Assembly (NCBI GenBank): GCA_949286985.1
Contig: CASEEM010000004.1
Span: forward strand, 1-64,000
Source: an uncultured Eubacteriales bacterium
GTDB lineage: Bacteria > Bacillota > Clostridia > Peptostreptococcales > Anaerovoracaceae
Direction of reading: 5' to 3'
DNA length: 64,000 nt
Of this stretch, positions 25,716-35,141 are shown piece by piece. Position numbers and translations under genes: made by a program. Position 1 is the stretch's first letter, and the number at the start of each line of letters is the position of its first letter. The notes under the pieces are model-generated. The model did not search any database and was not told the origin of the DNA. It worked only from the letters and a program-made list of their open reading frames with translations.

Positions 25716-26808
25716 ATATATTTCACAGGTCCTTCGCAGCGACGTCAACCTTCGAAACGTTCGCGTCGTCGGAGAAATCTCCGGACTCTCCTCGCGGGGC
25801 GGTCATATCTATTTCGATCTGAAGGATGATCAATACAAGGTTTCCTGCGCCGTCTGGCGAAGCGCACGCACCGGCATCGATGAGAGCATTCTCGAGAACG
25901 GTCAGAAAATCGTCGCGACCTGCTCCATCAGCCCTTATCCGCAGGGAGGGAGTTATAAGCTTTCGGTGTGGAACGTCGAACCGGCCGGACTCGGAGATTA
26001 TATGGCGGAGTTCCTGCGCGTCAAAGCGCTTCTCGAAGCGGAAGGACTCTTCGATGTCTCGCACAAAAGGCCGCTTCCCGTTTTCCCTCATCTCATCGGC
26101 GTTATCACTTCCTCGGAGGGCGCAGCTGTGGAGGACATCAAGAAGATCATCACTTCGAAGAATGATTTCGTCGACATCCTGATCTTCAATGTTCTCGTCC
26201 AGGGGAAAAATGCTCCGGAGAGCATCATTCAGGGCATTCGGAAGGCCAATGAATACAGCAAAAACAAACGGAAGATCGATGTTCTCATTGTCGGGAGGGG
26301 AGGCGGATCCCAGGAGGATCTCGCCGCATTCAATGACGAAGGCGTTGCACGTGCTGTCTTTACTTCGGAGATTCCGGTGATTTCGGCTGTCGGTCACGAA
26401 TCGGATACCTCCATCTCCGATTTCGTTGCGGACGTACGTGCCGAAACGCCGACCGCTGCTGCCGATCTTGCCGTTCCGGATACCTTTGCCTTACGGCAGC
26501 ATCTTGATGAATTGACCGTAAATCTTTCAGCGCAGCTTTCCTTCGCAGAGCAGCGTGCCGAAATGCATTATCAAAGCTTGAGAAAGCAGCTTTTCCGCCT
26601 GACGGAGGCCAAAATCCGCGAATATCAGCTCCGCGTACGGCAGCAGCAGATTCAACTCCGAGAAGCGAATCCGGAGCATATTCTGAAGAAGGGATATGCC
26701 ATGGTCCGTCACGAGGACCGGCTCATAACGAGAGCGAGGGATACCGAGAAGGGCGACCGCTATCAAGTGCAATTTATCGACGGTTCCATTTCCGTCATCC
26801 GCGAATAA
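25678..26808 (+). CDS. xseA: Exodeoxyribonuclease VII large subunit
   Basis: A 376-residue catalytic subunit that degrades single-stranded DNA together with XseB. The N-terminal OB-fold (NVRVVGEISGLSSRGGHIYF) and the Exo_VII catalytic block (VIVGRGGGSQEDLAAFNDE in parts; SAVGHESDTSISDFVADVRAET in parts; TPTAAADLA) are clear. A coiled-coil helix region and the end ILKKGYAMV follow. It is a little shorter than the E. coli protein (about 450), as often in Bacillota. ATG 25678 has GGAGGA 11 nt upstream. The gene starts inside the end of the TsaD-like gene. Confidence 0.96.
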   Translation: MAIRPITVRQVNEYISQVLRSDVNLRNVRVVGEISGLSSRGGHIYFDLKDDQYKVSCAVWRSARTGIDESILENGQKIVATCSISPYPQGGSYKLSVWNVEPAGLGDYMAEFLRVKALLEAEGLFDVSHKRPLPVFPHLIGVITSSEGAAVEDIKKIITSKNDFVDILIFNVLVQGKNAPESIIQGIRKANEYSKNKRKIDVLIVGRGGGSQEDLAAFNDEGVARAVFTSEIPVISAVGHESDTSISDFVADVRAETPTAAADLAVPDTFALRQHLDELTVNLSAQLSFAEQRAEMHYQSLRKQLFRLTEAKIREYQLRVRQQQIQLREANPEHILKKGYAMVRHEDRLITRARDTEKGDRYQVQFIDGSISVIRE

Positions 26809-26829
26809 GCGAACAGGAGGTAATTACCC

Positions 26830-27030
26830 ATGGACAAACAGGAACGAAGCTTTACCGAAGCGCTGGAAAGCCTCGAGAAGGCTGCGCAGACCATCGGCAG
26901 GCAGGAAACATCTCTTGAAGACGCTTTGAAGCTCTTTGAGCAGGGGATGAAGGACGCCGAGTATTGCAACAAGGTACTCGAAGAAGCGAAACAGCAGATT
27001 GAGATCTATAAGGAGGAATATGATGCATAA
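26830..27030 (+). CDS. xseB: Exodeoxyribonuclease VII small subunit
   Basis: A 66-residue helical subunit that binds the long helix of XseA. SFTEALESLEKAAQTI, the middle LEDALKLFEQGM and the final Cys/Leu region are the family signature. ACAGGAGG precedes the ATG. Its last 8 bp overlap the start of the prenyl synthase gene. The length is at the short end of normal. Confidence 0.95.
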   Translation: MDKQERSFTEALESLEKAAQTIGRQETSLEDALKLFEQGMKDAEYCNKVLEEAKQQIEIYKEEYDA

Positions 27031-27913
27031 TTATGATGAATACAAAGGAATCGCGGAGCATCATCTTCTCGATTATTTGCCGCAGGTCGATGCCAAAGCG
27101 CGAACCATCTATGATTCCATGAAATACAGCGTCATGAGCGGCGGCAAAAGACTTCGTCCTGTTCTTCTTCTCGCTGCCTGTGAATATGCCGGCGGAGAGA
27201 CGGCGGAAGCCCTGCCTTATGCCTGTGCGATCGAATATATCCATACCTATTCGCTGATCCATGACGATCTGCCGGCCATGGATAATGATGACCTTCGCCG
27301 CGGCAACCCGACGAATCATAAGATTTACGGAGAAGCCGTCGCCATTCTGGCCGGCGACGGACTCCTCAATACCGCTTTTGAGACGCTATTCCGGAACCTC
27401 ACATACTATTTCGATGATCCGAAGAAGCTCAAGAGACATATCAGCGCGGCGCTGATCATCGCGAAGGCAGCCGGTGTCAATGGCATGATTGCCGGACAGC
27501 TCGCCGATGTTGAGAATGAATGCCGCGAATGCTCGATTGAATTAGTCGACTTCATCGACGAAAACAAGACCGGTGCTCTTCTGAAGGCGCCGATTCTCGC
27601 CGGCCTTATCCTTGCGGGCGCCGATGAACCGACCATCCTGCACTTTGCTTCGTATGCTGAGTGCATCGGAAAGGCCTTCCAGGTATCGGATGATATCCTC
27701 GATGTCGTCGGCACTGAAAAGGAGCTCGGCAAGACCATCGGCAAGGATTCCGCCCAGGGAAAGGCCAATTATGCGCTCGTCAACGGTATTGAGGCCGCTG
27801 AGAAAGAGCTTCATCGTCTGACCGTCCTCGCCAAGGAGGCGCTGGAAGAAGCATGCGGCGATACTTCCTTCTTCGAAGAACTCGCCGATCAACTGGAAAA
27901 GAGGAGATCCTAA
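27023..27913 (+). CDS. ispA: Polyprenyl (geranyl/farnesyl) diphosphate synthase
   Basis: A 296-residue short-chain trans-prenyl transferase that condenses dimethylallyl and isopentenyl diphosphates. The first Asp-rich motif is HDDLPAMDNDDLRRG and the second is VSDDILDVVG, with GGKRLRP near the start. A pair of small residues before the first motif suggests a C10-C15 product. AGGAGG at 27011-27016 is 6 nt from ATG 27023, which is preferred to the adjacent ATG 27020. Dxs, the first enzyme of the MEP route that supplies its substrates, is encoded directly downstream and overlaps by 1 bp. Confidence 0.93.
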   Translation: MHNYDEYKGIAEHHLLDYLPQVDAKARTIYDSMKYSVMSGGKRLRPVLLLAACEYAGGETAEALPYACAIEYIHTYSLIHDDLPAMDNDDLRRGNPTNHKIYGEAVAILAGDGLLNTAFETLFRNLTYYFDDPKKLKRHISAALIIAKAAGVNGMIAGQLADVENECRECSIELVDFIDENKTGALLKAPILAGLILAGADEPTILHFASYAECIGKAFQVSDDILDVVGTEKELGKTIGKDSAQGKANYALVNGIEAAEKELHRLTVLAKEALEEACGDTSFFEELADQLEKRRS

Positions 27914-29796
27914 TGAAGAAGTATGATTTATATCACGATGATCTTCTTCAGATCGTTCGTGAATCAAATCTGAAAGAGCTTCCGCAGCTGGCCAAAGAGA
28001 TCCGCTCTTTTCTGATTGAGAAGGTATCTCATACCGGCGGTCATCTGGCCTCCAATCTAGGCGTTGTGGAGCTCACCATGGCAATACACCGCATTTATCA
28101 CAGCCCGGAAGACAAGATCATCTTTGATGTCGGTCATCAGAGCTATGTTCATAAGATTCTGACAGGACGCGCCGGAGATTTTGATACGCTCCGTCAATTC
28201 AAAGGTCTCAGCGGCTTCCCGAAAAGCCGCGAGTCGGAGCATGATGCCTTTGACACGGGTCACAGCTCCACCTCGCTCGGCGCTGCCCAGGGATATGCCA
28301 TCGCACGCGATCTTCGCAAGGAGAATCATGAGGTCGTCGCTCTGATCGGCGACGGTGCGATGACCGGCGGACTGGCTTATGAAGCCTTGAATAATATCGG
28401 CTCGCAGCATACGAAGGTCCGCATCATCCTGAATGATAACCAAATGTCCATCGCACGCAATGTCGGAGCGCTCTCCAAGCATCTGAACGAACTCCGAAGA
28501 AGCGAGAATTATTCCAATGCCAAGAAGCAGGTGAAGCGCAGTCTCGATCAGCTTCCTGTCGTCGGCGATGCGATTGCCAACAGCATGATGCGAACGAAGG
28601 ATAAGATCAAGTATTCCGTTCTGAGCGAAGAGGCTGTCTTCTTTGAAAGTCTCGGCATTAAGTACATCGGACCGGTCGACGGATACAACTTTGAGGAGAT
28701 GTGCCGTGCGTTCCGCTTCGCCAATACGATCAACGGACCGACGCTCGTTCATGTCATCACGAAGAAGGGAAAGGGATATTATTACTCCGAGAAATATCCG
28801 CGCGCTTTCCACGGTGTCAATCCGTTCATCGTACAGAACGGTAATATTTTATCGTCAAATCAGAAGACGTATTCCAAGGTCTTCGGGGATGCGCTTGTCG
28901 AGCAGGCGAAGAAAGATTCTTCCATTGTAGCCATCACGGCGGCGATGGGCACGGCAACCGGTCTCGGACCGTTCTGCAATGAATTCCCGGAGCGTTATTT
29001 CGATGTCGGCATTGCAGAGCAGGACGCCGTCCTTTTTGCCGCAGGACTGGCCAAAGGCGGCATGACACCGGTCTGCGTCATCTACTCCTCCTTCCTGCAG
29101 CGCGCTTATGATCAGATCATAGAAGATGTCGCCATCCAGAATCTCCACGTCGTCCTCTGCATCGATCGTGCCGGCCTTGTCGGCGCGGACGGAGAGACGC
29201 ATCACGGCATGTTCGACCTCTCATATCTTCGCTCCGTTCCGAATTTGACGGTTCTCTCTCCGGCAGACGAGAAGCAGCTGACGGAGATGCTCGATTATGC
29301 TATCCACGATTGCGAAGGTCCGGTCGCCATCCGTTATCCGCGCGGTGCTGCCGCTTCCGCGCATGAGAACCTTCCGGATTTCTGCGGTCAGAATTCGCTC
29401 CTTACGGCGAAGGGTGAAGATGCTTCCTCCGATGCCGAGGTCGCCATCCTTGCGGTCGGCGCCATGCTCGATCTCGCTCAAGAGACCGCGGAGTTACTGA
29501 AACAGGACGGATATCGTACGGCTGTTTATAATGTCGCCTGCGTCAAGCCGTTCGATGCATCGCTGACAGAGCTTTCGTGCCGCCTGGCGGTCACGCTGGA
29601 GGATAATACGATTGCCGGAGGCTTCGGCGAGTGCTTCAAGGCGGCAGCCTATGGCAGAGATTATGATGTTCTCTCGGTCGCTCTTCCGGACGCCTTTGTC
29701 GAACAGGGCTCCGTCGCAGAGCTGCGCGAAGAACTCGGTATCACTCCGTCATCCATTGCGAAAGGAGTCAAGGATCAACTTGAAAGAAAGGCTTGA
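27913..29796 (+). CDS. dxs: 1-Deoxy-D-xylulose-5-phosphate synthase
   Basis: A 627-residue thiamine-diphosphate enzyme that joins pyruvate and glyceraldehyde 3-phosphate, the first step of the MEP isoprenoid pathway. The TPP-binding motif GDGAMTGGLAYEALNN is near residue 152. The catalytic His region GHQSYVHK and the transketolase-like C-terminal part (FAAGLAKGG, DRAGLVGADGETHHG) are present. ATG 27913 shares an A with the ispA stop and has GAGGAG 6 nt upstream. A longer frame into ispA lacks support. Confidence 0.97.
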   Translation: MKKYDLYHDDLLQIVRESNLKELPQLAKEIRSFLIEKVSHTGGHLASNLGVVELTMAIHRIYHSPEDKIIFDVGHQSYVHKILTGRAGDFDTLRQFKGLSGFPKSRESEHDAFDTGHSSTSLGAAQGYAIARDLRKENHEVVALIGDGAMTGGLAYEALNNIGSQHTKVRIILNDNQMSIARNVGALSKHLNELRRSENYSNAKKQVKRSLDQLPVVGDAIANSMMRTKDKIKYSVLSEEAVFFESLGIKYIGPVDGYNFEEMCRAFRFANTINGPTLVHVITKKGKGYYYSEKYPRAFHGVNPFIVQNGNILSSNQKTYSKVFGDALVEQAKKDSSIVAITAAMGTATGLGPFCNEFPERYFDVGIAEQDAVLFAAGLAKGGMTPVCVIYSSFLQRAYDQIIEDVAIQNLHVVLCIDRAGLVGADGETHHGMFDLSYLRSVPNLTVLSPADEKQLTEMLDYAIHDCEGPVAIRYPRGAAASAHENLPDFCGQNSLLTAKGEDASSDAEVAILAVGAMLDLAQETAELLKQDGYRTAVYNVACVKPFDASLTELSCRLAVTLEDNTIAGGFGECFKAAAYGRDYDVLSVALPDAFVEQGSVAELREELGITPSSIAKGVKDQLERKA

Positions 29797-30577
29797 TGTA
29801 ATACTCGTGAATCTCGGTCTCGCTTCCTCCCGTGATCAGGCGAAGCGAACCATCATGGCCGGTCTCGTCACGGTCGACGGACGCGTCGAGGATAAAGCAG
29901 GACAGAAATTCGATACAGAGCAGGAATTTGCGGTCAAGGAGAAGCTGTGTCCGTATGTCAGCCGCGGCGGCCTGAAGCTCGAGAAGGCTATTGACGTCTT
30001 CGGCATCCGTTGCAATCAAAAGATCTGCATGGACATGGGCGCATCGACCGGCGGATTCACCGATTGCATGCTTCAGAATGACGCAAGCAAGGTCTATGCC
30101 ATCGACGTCGGTTACGGGCAGCTCGATTATAAGCTGCGCGTCGATCCGCGCGTCGTCAACATGGAGAAGACGAACATTCGTTACCTCGACACGTCGCTCA
30201 TCGAGGAGCCGATCGAGCTTCTGTCGATTGATGTTTCGTTTATTTCTCTTTCGCATATGTTCCCGGTCGCCGCTTCCGTGCTCAGCCCGGACGGCGATAT
30301 TCTCGCCCTGATCAAACCGCAATTTGAAGCCGGCCGCGAGCAGGTCGGAAAGAAGGGCATCGTCCGCGATCCGGCCGTCCACGAAGAGGTCATCGAGAAG
30401 GTTATCGGCTTGGCCTCAGATAACGGACTCTATCCGCACGGAATCACATTTTCTCCGGTCAAGGGAGGGAAGGGAAATATCGAATATCTCATCTGGCTTC
30501 GCAAGGATCCCTCGGAGGAGCCTCTTCCGCTTCCGCGTGAAGTCGTGGAGGAAGCCCATCGATCGCTCGATGAATAA
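29780..30577 (+). CDS. tlyA: TlyA family rRNA (cytidine-2'-O)-methyltransferase
   Basis: A 265-residue protein with an N-terminal S4 RNA-binding domain (RLDVILVNLGLASSRDQAKR and on) and an FtsJ-like SAM methyltransferase domain (DMGASTGGFTDCML; catalytic-region SIDVSFISL; LIKPQFEAGRE). TlyA proteins 2'-O-methylate cytidines in 16S and 23S rRNA and affect capreomycin sensitivity in mycobacteria. The start is a TTG at 29780 preceded by AAGGA 5 nt upstream, within the end of dxs; an ATG start would have to lie deep in dxs. The dxs-tlyA order is common in Clostridia. Confidence 0.9.
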   Translation: MKERLDVILVNLGLASSRDQAKRTIMAGLVTVDGRVEDKAGQKFDTEQEFAVKEKLCPYVSRGGLKLEKAIDVFGIRCNQKICMDMGASTGGFTDCMLQNDASKVYAIDVGYGQLDYKLRVDPRVVNMEKTNIRYLDTSLIEEPIELLSIDVSFISLSHMFPVAASVLSPDGDILALIKPQFEAGREQVGKKGIVRDPAVHEEVIEKVIGLASDNGLYPHGITFSPVKGGKGNIEYLIWLRKDPSEEPLPLPREVVEEAHRSLDE

Positions 30578-30589
30578 GAAGGAGAATAT

Positions 30590-33244
30590 ATGGCTTTATC
30601 ACCTATGATGCAGCAATACCTTGAATCTAAGGAAGAATACAAGGATTGTCTGCTTTTTTATCGTGTCGGTGATTTTTATGAGCTCTTTTTCGAGGATGCG
30701 GAGATCGCCTCGAGAGAGCTCGAGCTCACGCTGACCGGTAAGAACTGCGGCCTCGAAGAACGCGCCCCGATGTGCGGCGTTCCGCATCATGCCGCCGATA
30801 CCTATATTGCGAGACTCGTCGAGAAGGGATACAAGGTCGCTCTTGCCGAACAGCTCGAGGATCCTGCGACGGCAAAGGGCCTCGTTAAGCGCGATGTTAT
30901 TCGCGTCTTCACGCCGGGCACGCTCGATATCGAGAAAGAGGGAAGCGCCGATAACCGCTTCCTCGCTTCGGTTGTCCGCGGCAAGGAACATTCCGCCGTC
31001 GCTTATACTGACATCAATACCGGCGAATTCTTCGGTGTTGAGATTCCGGCTTCGTCCCGTGATGACGATCTTTCGGCAGAACTGACCAAATACGATCCCA
31101 AAGAGATTCTGATCCCTGCATCCGCTGCGGAGCAGCTGGACCCTCTCCTGAAGGATGCCGGGCTGCTCGCCCGCAGAAATGCCGTCGATGATTCCTTCTA
31201 TGCGGAGAAGGCCGCTTCCGATATCCTGATGAATCAATTCGGCGTCACCTCGCTGCTTTCCCTGGATCTCGCAGACAGGCCGGAATTGACGGCCGCCTTC
31301 GGCTCGCTGCTCCTCTATCTCTTTGAAACGCAGAAGGAAGCCCCGCGTCAGATTAAGACCCTCGAGGTGCGTCATCCGAACGATACCATGCTCCTCGACC
31401 GCGCGACGATTCGCAATCTCGAGCTCCTCGAGACGCAGTATGATCATAAGCGCATCGGATCCCTCCTCGGCGTCGTCGATCGCACCAAGACGGCCATGGG
31501 CGGAAGACTCCTCAAAAGGTTCCTCAAGGAACCGCTCAAGAATGCCGATGATATCAATGCACGTCTCGATGCCGTCGAGCAGCTGATGAACCATCCGCCG
31601 CTTCGTGCCGAAATCATCCGGTCCCTTAAGGAGATCTACGATTTCGAACGACTCTCCGCCAGAATTGCCGGCGGAAGGGCGAATGCGAAGGACATGGCCG
31701 CACTTCGCCAAACGCTCGGCGCACTCCCGTCGCTTCGCGAAGCACTGAATCATTACAGCGATGCGCTGCTCTCTGCCATCCGCGAATCCATCGGAAACTT
31801 CGAAGAGGTGAAAGCGCTCCTGGAGCGTGCCGTTGTCGAGGATCCGCCTTATACCATCACGGAAGGGGGCATCTTCCGCGAAGGATACTCCGAGGAGCTG
31901 GATACTCTCAAAGAATCCATCAAAGAAGCTAAAGACTGGATAAGCACGCTCGAAACCACGGAGCGCGAGCGCACCGGCATCAAAGGCCTTCGCGTCGGAT
32001 ATAACAAGGTCTTCGGTTATTATATCGATATCAGCAAGTCGAATCTTGCACTCGTACCGCCGGAATATGTCCGCAAGCAGACCCTTGTCAATAATGAGCG
32101 CTATATCACGCCGGAGCAGAAGGAGAAGGAGAGCCTGGTCCTCTCGGCCGAAGCCAAGATCAACGCGCTCGAAACAAAGCTCTTCCGCGAGCTTCGCGCC
32201 TCGCTCGATCCGTATCTTCTGCCGCTGCAGCAGGCATCGAGTGCCGTCGCCTTGCTCGACGTCCTCGTATCCTTTGCCGAGGTCTCTCAGAGCCACGGAT
32301 ATAAGAAGCCGGTCGTCGATGACAGCCTGGAGCTCTCGATTGTAAACGGCCGCCATCCGGCTGTCGAACAGCTGATCGGAGAAGGGCTCTTCGTTGCCAA
32401 TTCCGTCACGATGAACGGGGAGGACCGAAGCCTTCTTCTCATCACCGGACCGAATATGTCCGGCAAATCCACCTATATGCGCCAAACGGCCATCCTCGTC
32501 CTGATGGCCCAAATCGGCTGCTTTCTCCCGTGCGACAGTGCGCACATCGGTGTCGTTGACCGCGTATTCACCCGCATCGGCGCCTCCGATAACCTGTCTT
32601 ACGGTCAATCGACCTTCTATATCGAGATGAGCGAGCTCGCCGGAATTCTCCGCCATGCGACGGCGCGGAGTCTCATTCTCCTGGATGAAATCGGACGCGG
32701 CACCAGCACCTTTGACGGCATGTCCATCGCCTGGGCTACGGCAGAATACCTCCAGGATCCGGCACACCGGACGCGCACGCTCTTCGCTACGCATTATCAC
32801 GAACTGACGGCGCTGGCCGACACGCATCCGTCCGTTCACAACTTATCGGTTGCCGTCAGCGAGCAGGGGAAGGACATCGTCTTCCTTCATCGCATCATCG
32901 AAAGCCCGGCCAGCAAGAGTTACGGCATCCACGTCGCGAAGATTGCCGGCGTGCCGGAGGAGATACGCAAAAATGCTGCGCGAAAGCTCCGTATCCTGGA
33001 ATCTTCCCCGCAGCATACGCTGACCAGTGAGCAGATTTCGCTGTTCGCAGCCTTCACTGAGGAAGAGGATCCTATCGACGAGGAGCCGATCGATCGACCG
33101 AAGGCGGAATTCGCTTCGCGTCTCGTCGCGGAGCTTGGATCCGTCGATCTCGACCGTCTGACACCGTTCGATGCACTCCTCAAGCTGCGCGAATGGAAGG
33201 AAGAGCTCGCGAATACCCTAAATATTGAAAACAGAGGAGAATGA
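30590..33244 (+). CDS. mutS: DNA mismatch repair ATPase MutS
   Basis: An 884-residue MutS1-type protein that recognises mismatches. The N-terminal mismatch-binding motif reads YRVGDFYELFFEDA (the Phe-x-Glu finger equivalent, F-Y-E). The lever and clamp domains follow. The ATPase domain has Walker A TGPNMSGKST (about residue 620), the DEIGRGTSTFDG Walker B/signature and FATHYHELT. AAGGAG is 6 nt before the ATG. mutL begins right after the stop, as in most Bacillota. The mutS stop lies 1 bp before the mutL ATG. Confidence 0.98.
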   Translation: MALSPMMQQYLESKEEYKDCLLFYRVGDFYELFFEDAEIASRELELTLTGKNCGLEERAPMCGVPHHAADTYIARLVEKGYKVALAEQLEDPATAKGLVKRDVIRVFTPGTLDIEKEGSADNRFLASVVRGKEHSAVAYTDINTGEFFGVEIPASSRDDDLSAELTKYDPKEILIPASAAEQLDPLLKDAGLLARRNAVDDSFYAEKAASDILMNQFGVTSLLSLDLADRPELTAAFGSLLLYLFETQKEAPRQIKTLEVRHPNDTMLLDRATIRNLELLETQYDHKRIGSLLGVVDRTKTAMGGRLLKRFLKEPLKNADDINARLDAVEQLMNHPPLRAEIIRSLKEIYDFERLSARIAGGRANAKDMAALRQTLGALPSLREALNHYSDALLSAIRESIGNFEEVKALLERAVVEDPPYTITEGGIFREGYSEELDTLKESIKEAKDWISTLETTERERTGIKGLRVGYNKVFGYYIDISKSNLALVPPEYVRKQTLVNNERYITPEQKEKESLVLSAEAKINALETKLFRELRASLDPYLLPLQQASSAVALLDVLVSFAEVSQSHGYKKPVVDDSLELSIVNGRHPAVEQLIGEGLFVANSVTMNGEDRSLLLITGPNMSGKSTYMRQTAILVLMAQIGCFLPCDSAHIGVVDRVFTRIGASDNLSYGQSTFYIEMSELAGILRHATARSLILLDEIGRGTSTFDGMSIAWATAEYLQDPAHRTRTLFATHYHELTALADTHPSVHNLSVAVSEQGKDIVFLHRIIESPASKSYGIHVAKIAGVPEEIRKNAARKLRILESSPQHTLTSEQISLFAAFTEEEDPIDEEPIDRPKAEFASRLVAELGSVDLDRLTPFDALLKLREWKEELANTLNIENRGE

Positions 33245-33245
33245 C

Positions 33246-35081
33246 ATGATTCGTGTCCTGGAACCTTATATTGCAGATAAAATCGCTGCCGGCGAAGTGA
33301 CCGAGCGTCCGCTCTCCGTCGTCAAGGAGCTCGTCGAGAATTCCATCGATGCCGGTGCGAGCGAGATCATTGTCGAGATTCGCCACGGAGGGAAGACCTA
33401 TCTTCGTGTGACCGATAACGGTTCCGGCATTCCGGCGGATGAGGTCGAAACAGCATTTCTCCGTCATGCAACAGGGAAGATTTCCACGCTGGCAGATCTC
33501 GGGCGCATCGAGTCGCTCGGCTTTCGCGGTGAGGCACTCGCCAGTATCGCCGCCGTCTCCCGCGTCACCGTCTACACAAGGACCGAGGAGGAGCCCCTCG
33601 GCGTGAAGCTCCTCCTCCACGGCGGCACGAAGGTCGGCGGCGAGACTGCCGGCGTGAACAAGGGGACGACCATGGTCGTGGAGGACCTGTTCTACAACAC
33701 GCCGGCCCGCCGCAAATTCCTGAAGTCGGATGCGGCGGAGGCGAGTGCCGTGATAGAACTCCTCCAACACCTGGCCGTCTATTATGCGAATATCGCATTC
33801 CGCTTGATCAACAACGGACAAACCGTCCTTTCCACGACCGGAAACGGTAATGTCCTGATGACCATTAAGACCCTGTATCCGTCCTTCCATGACCTCCTCA
33901 AGATCGAAGGTCCGATCGAAGATGGAACGCATACTTCGAAGGTCCGCGGATACGTCTCCGGTCCGGGAGAAACGCTGTCGACGAGAAGGGGACAGCTTTT
34001 CTTCGTGAACGGCCGTATCGTTTCGAGCAAAATCATCGAAAAAGGCATCAAGAAGGGGTACGGCGACCGCGTCTTTTCGGGACATCCGATCGCCATTCTC
34101 TTCCTGAACGTCCCGCCGGAATCCATCGATGTCAACATCCATCCGACAAAACGCGAAATCAAATTCCTCGATGAAAAGGCGATTGAAAGCGGCGTCGCCG
34201 CTGCGGTCGGGAGCATCCTCCCGCTCACCGAAGCCATTCCGAAGGCACCGACAGCGCAGGAGACCCCTTGGACCGGGGAACAGGTCGCCCTTTCCTTGGA
34301 GGAAGAGCCTCTCCCGGCGGATCCCGTCGTACAGGAGGAAGAGCTTCCGATCCGCGAATACCTTGCTCGAATCGAAAGAAGGCATGAAGGTGTCGACAAA
34401 GTATCACAGGATATTAACAGAGCCTCGGACGAGAATGATATAATAAATATATCTTCACAGGATCCTGCCCGAAAGACTGTCCTTCTTCCGGAGCCGGAGC
34501 ATCGTCCGTTCGATTTCTCGCATCTCATCATCCGCGGATACGTTTTCCGAACGTATATCATCACGGAATCGGAAGGAACGCTTTATATCATCGACCAGCA
34601 TGCTGCGCATGAACGCATTCTCTATGAGAAGATGATTCATCGTTATAACGAACGAACCCATGTGCCGCAGCCGCTCCTCGTTCCTTTTGAAATTGAAGTA
34701 TCGAGCGATATCTATCACGGAGAGCGCTCCTTTCTCGAGGATCTCCGGGCCTTCGGATACGATATCGAAGACTTCGGCGTCAATACCTTCCGCATCCGAG
34801 GCATTCCGGAGGACATGGAGCCGGGCGAGGCCGAGCGTTTTCTCCGCAGCTTCTTAAACGAAGCGGGCAGCGAAGACTCTGTCCGCGGCCCGGTTTTGGC
34901 CAAATGGATCATGCGATCCTGCAAGGCGGCCGTCAAAGGCAATGACGACCTTTCGGAAGAAGAGCAGCGGGCCTTGCTCAAGGAGCTTTCCTCGTGTCGC
35001 AATCCGTTCAGCTGTCCGCACGGACGCCCGGTCTTCATCCGCATCTCAAGAGGGGAGGTCGAACGCGCCTTTAAGCGCTGA
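33246..35081 (+). CDS. mutL: DNA mismatch repair endonuclease MutL
   Basis: A 611-residue partner of MutS. The GHKL ATPase N-terminus shows IAAGEVTERPLSVVKELVENSIDAGA (in parts), DNGSGI and the lid ATGKISTLADL/GFRGEALASIAAV. The C-terminal domain has the endonuclease motif DQHAAHERILYE (about residue 449) and CPHGRP, so this MutL likely nicks DNA itself, as expected where MutH is absent. ATG 33246 is used since GAGGAG is just upstream. A stretch at about 33575-33740 is clearly richer in GC and uses different codons (GTG, CCC, CAC) from the rest of the gene. Confidence 0.97.
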   Translation: MIRVLEPYIADKIAAGEVTERPLSVVKELVENSIDAGASEIIVEIRHGGKTYLRVTDNGSGIPADEVETAFLRHATGKISTLADLGRIESLGFRGEALASIAAVSRVTVYTRTEEEPLGVKLLLHGGTKVGGETAGVNKGTTMVVEDLFYNTPARRKFLKSDAAEASAVIELLQHLAVYYANIAFRLINNGQTVLSTTGNGNVLMTIKTLYPSFHDLLKIEGPIEDGTHTSKVRGYVSGPGETLSTRRGQLFFVNGRIVSSKIIEKGIKKGYGDRVFSGHPIAILFLNVPPESIDVNIHPTKREIKFLDEKAIESGVAAAVGSILPLTEAIPKAPTAQETPWTGEQVALSLEEEPLPADPVVQEEELPIREYLARIERRHEGVDKVSQDINRASDENDIINISSQDPARKTVLLPEPEHRPFDFSHLIIRGYVFRTYIITESEGTLYIIDQHAAHERILYEKMIHRYNERTHVPQPLLVPFEIEVSSDIYHGERSFLEDLRAFGYDIEDFGVNTFRIRGIPEDMEPGEAERFLRSFLNEAGSEDSVRGPVLAKWIMRSCKAAVKGNDDLSEEEQRALLKELSSCRNPFSCPHGRPVFIRISRGEVERAFKR

Positions 35082-35141
35082 TCCGGCTCCCGTGAGACTA
35101 CGTCTCCGTAAGAACCAAACATTCTACAAGGAGTATTGATT

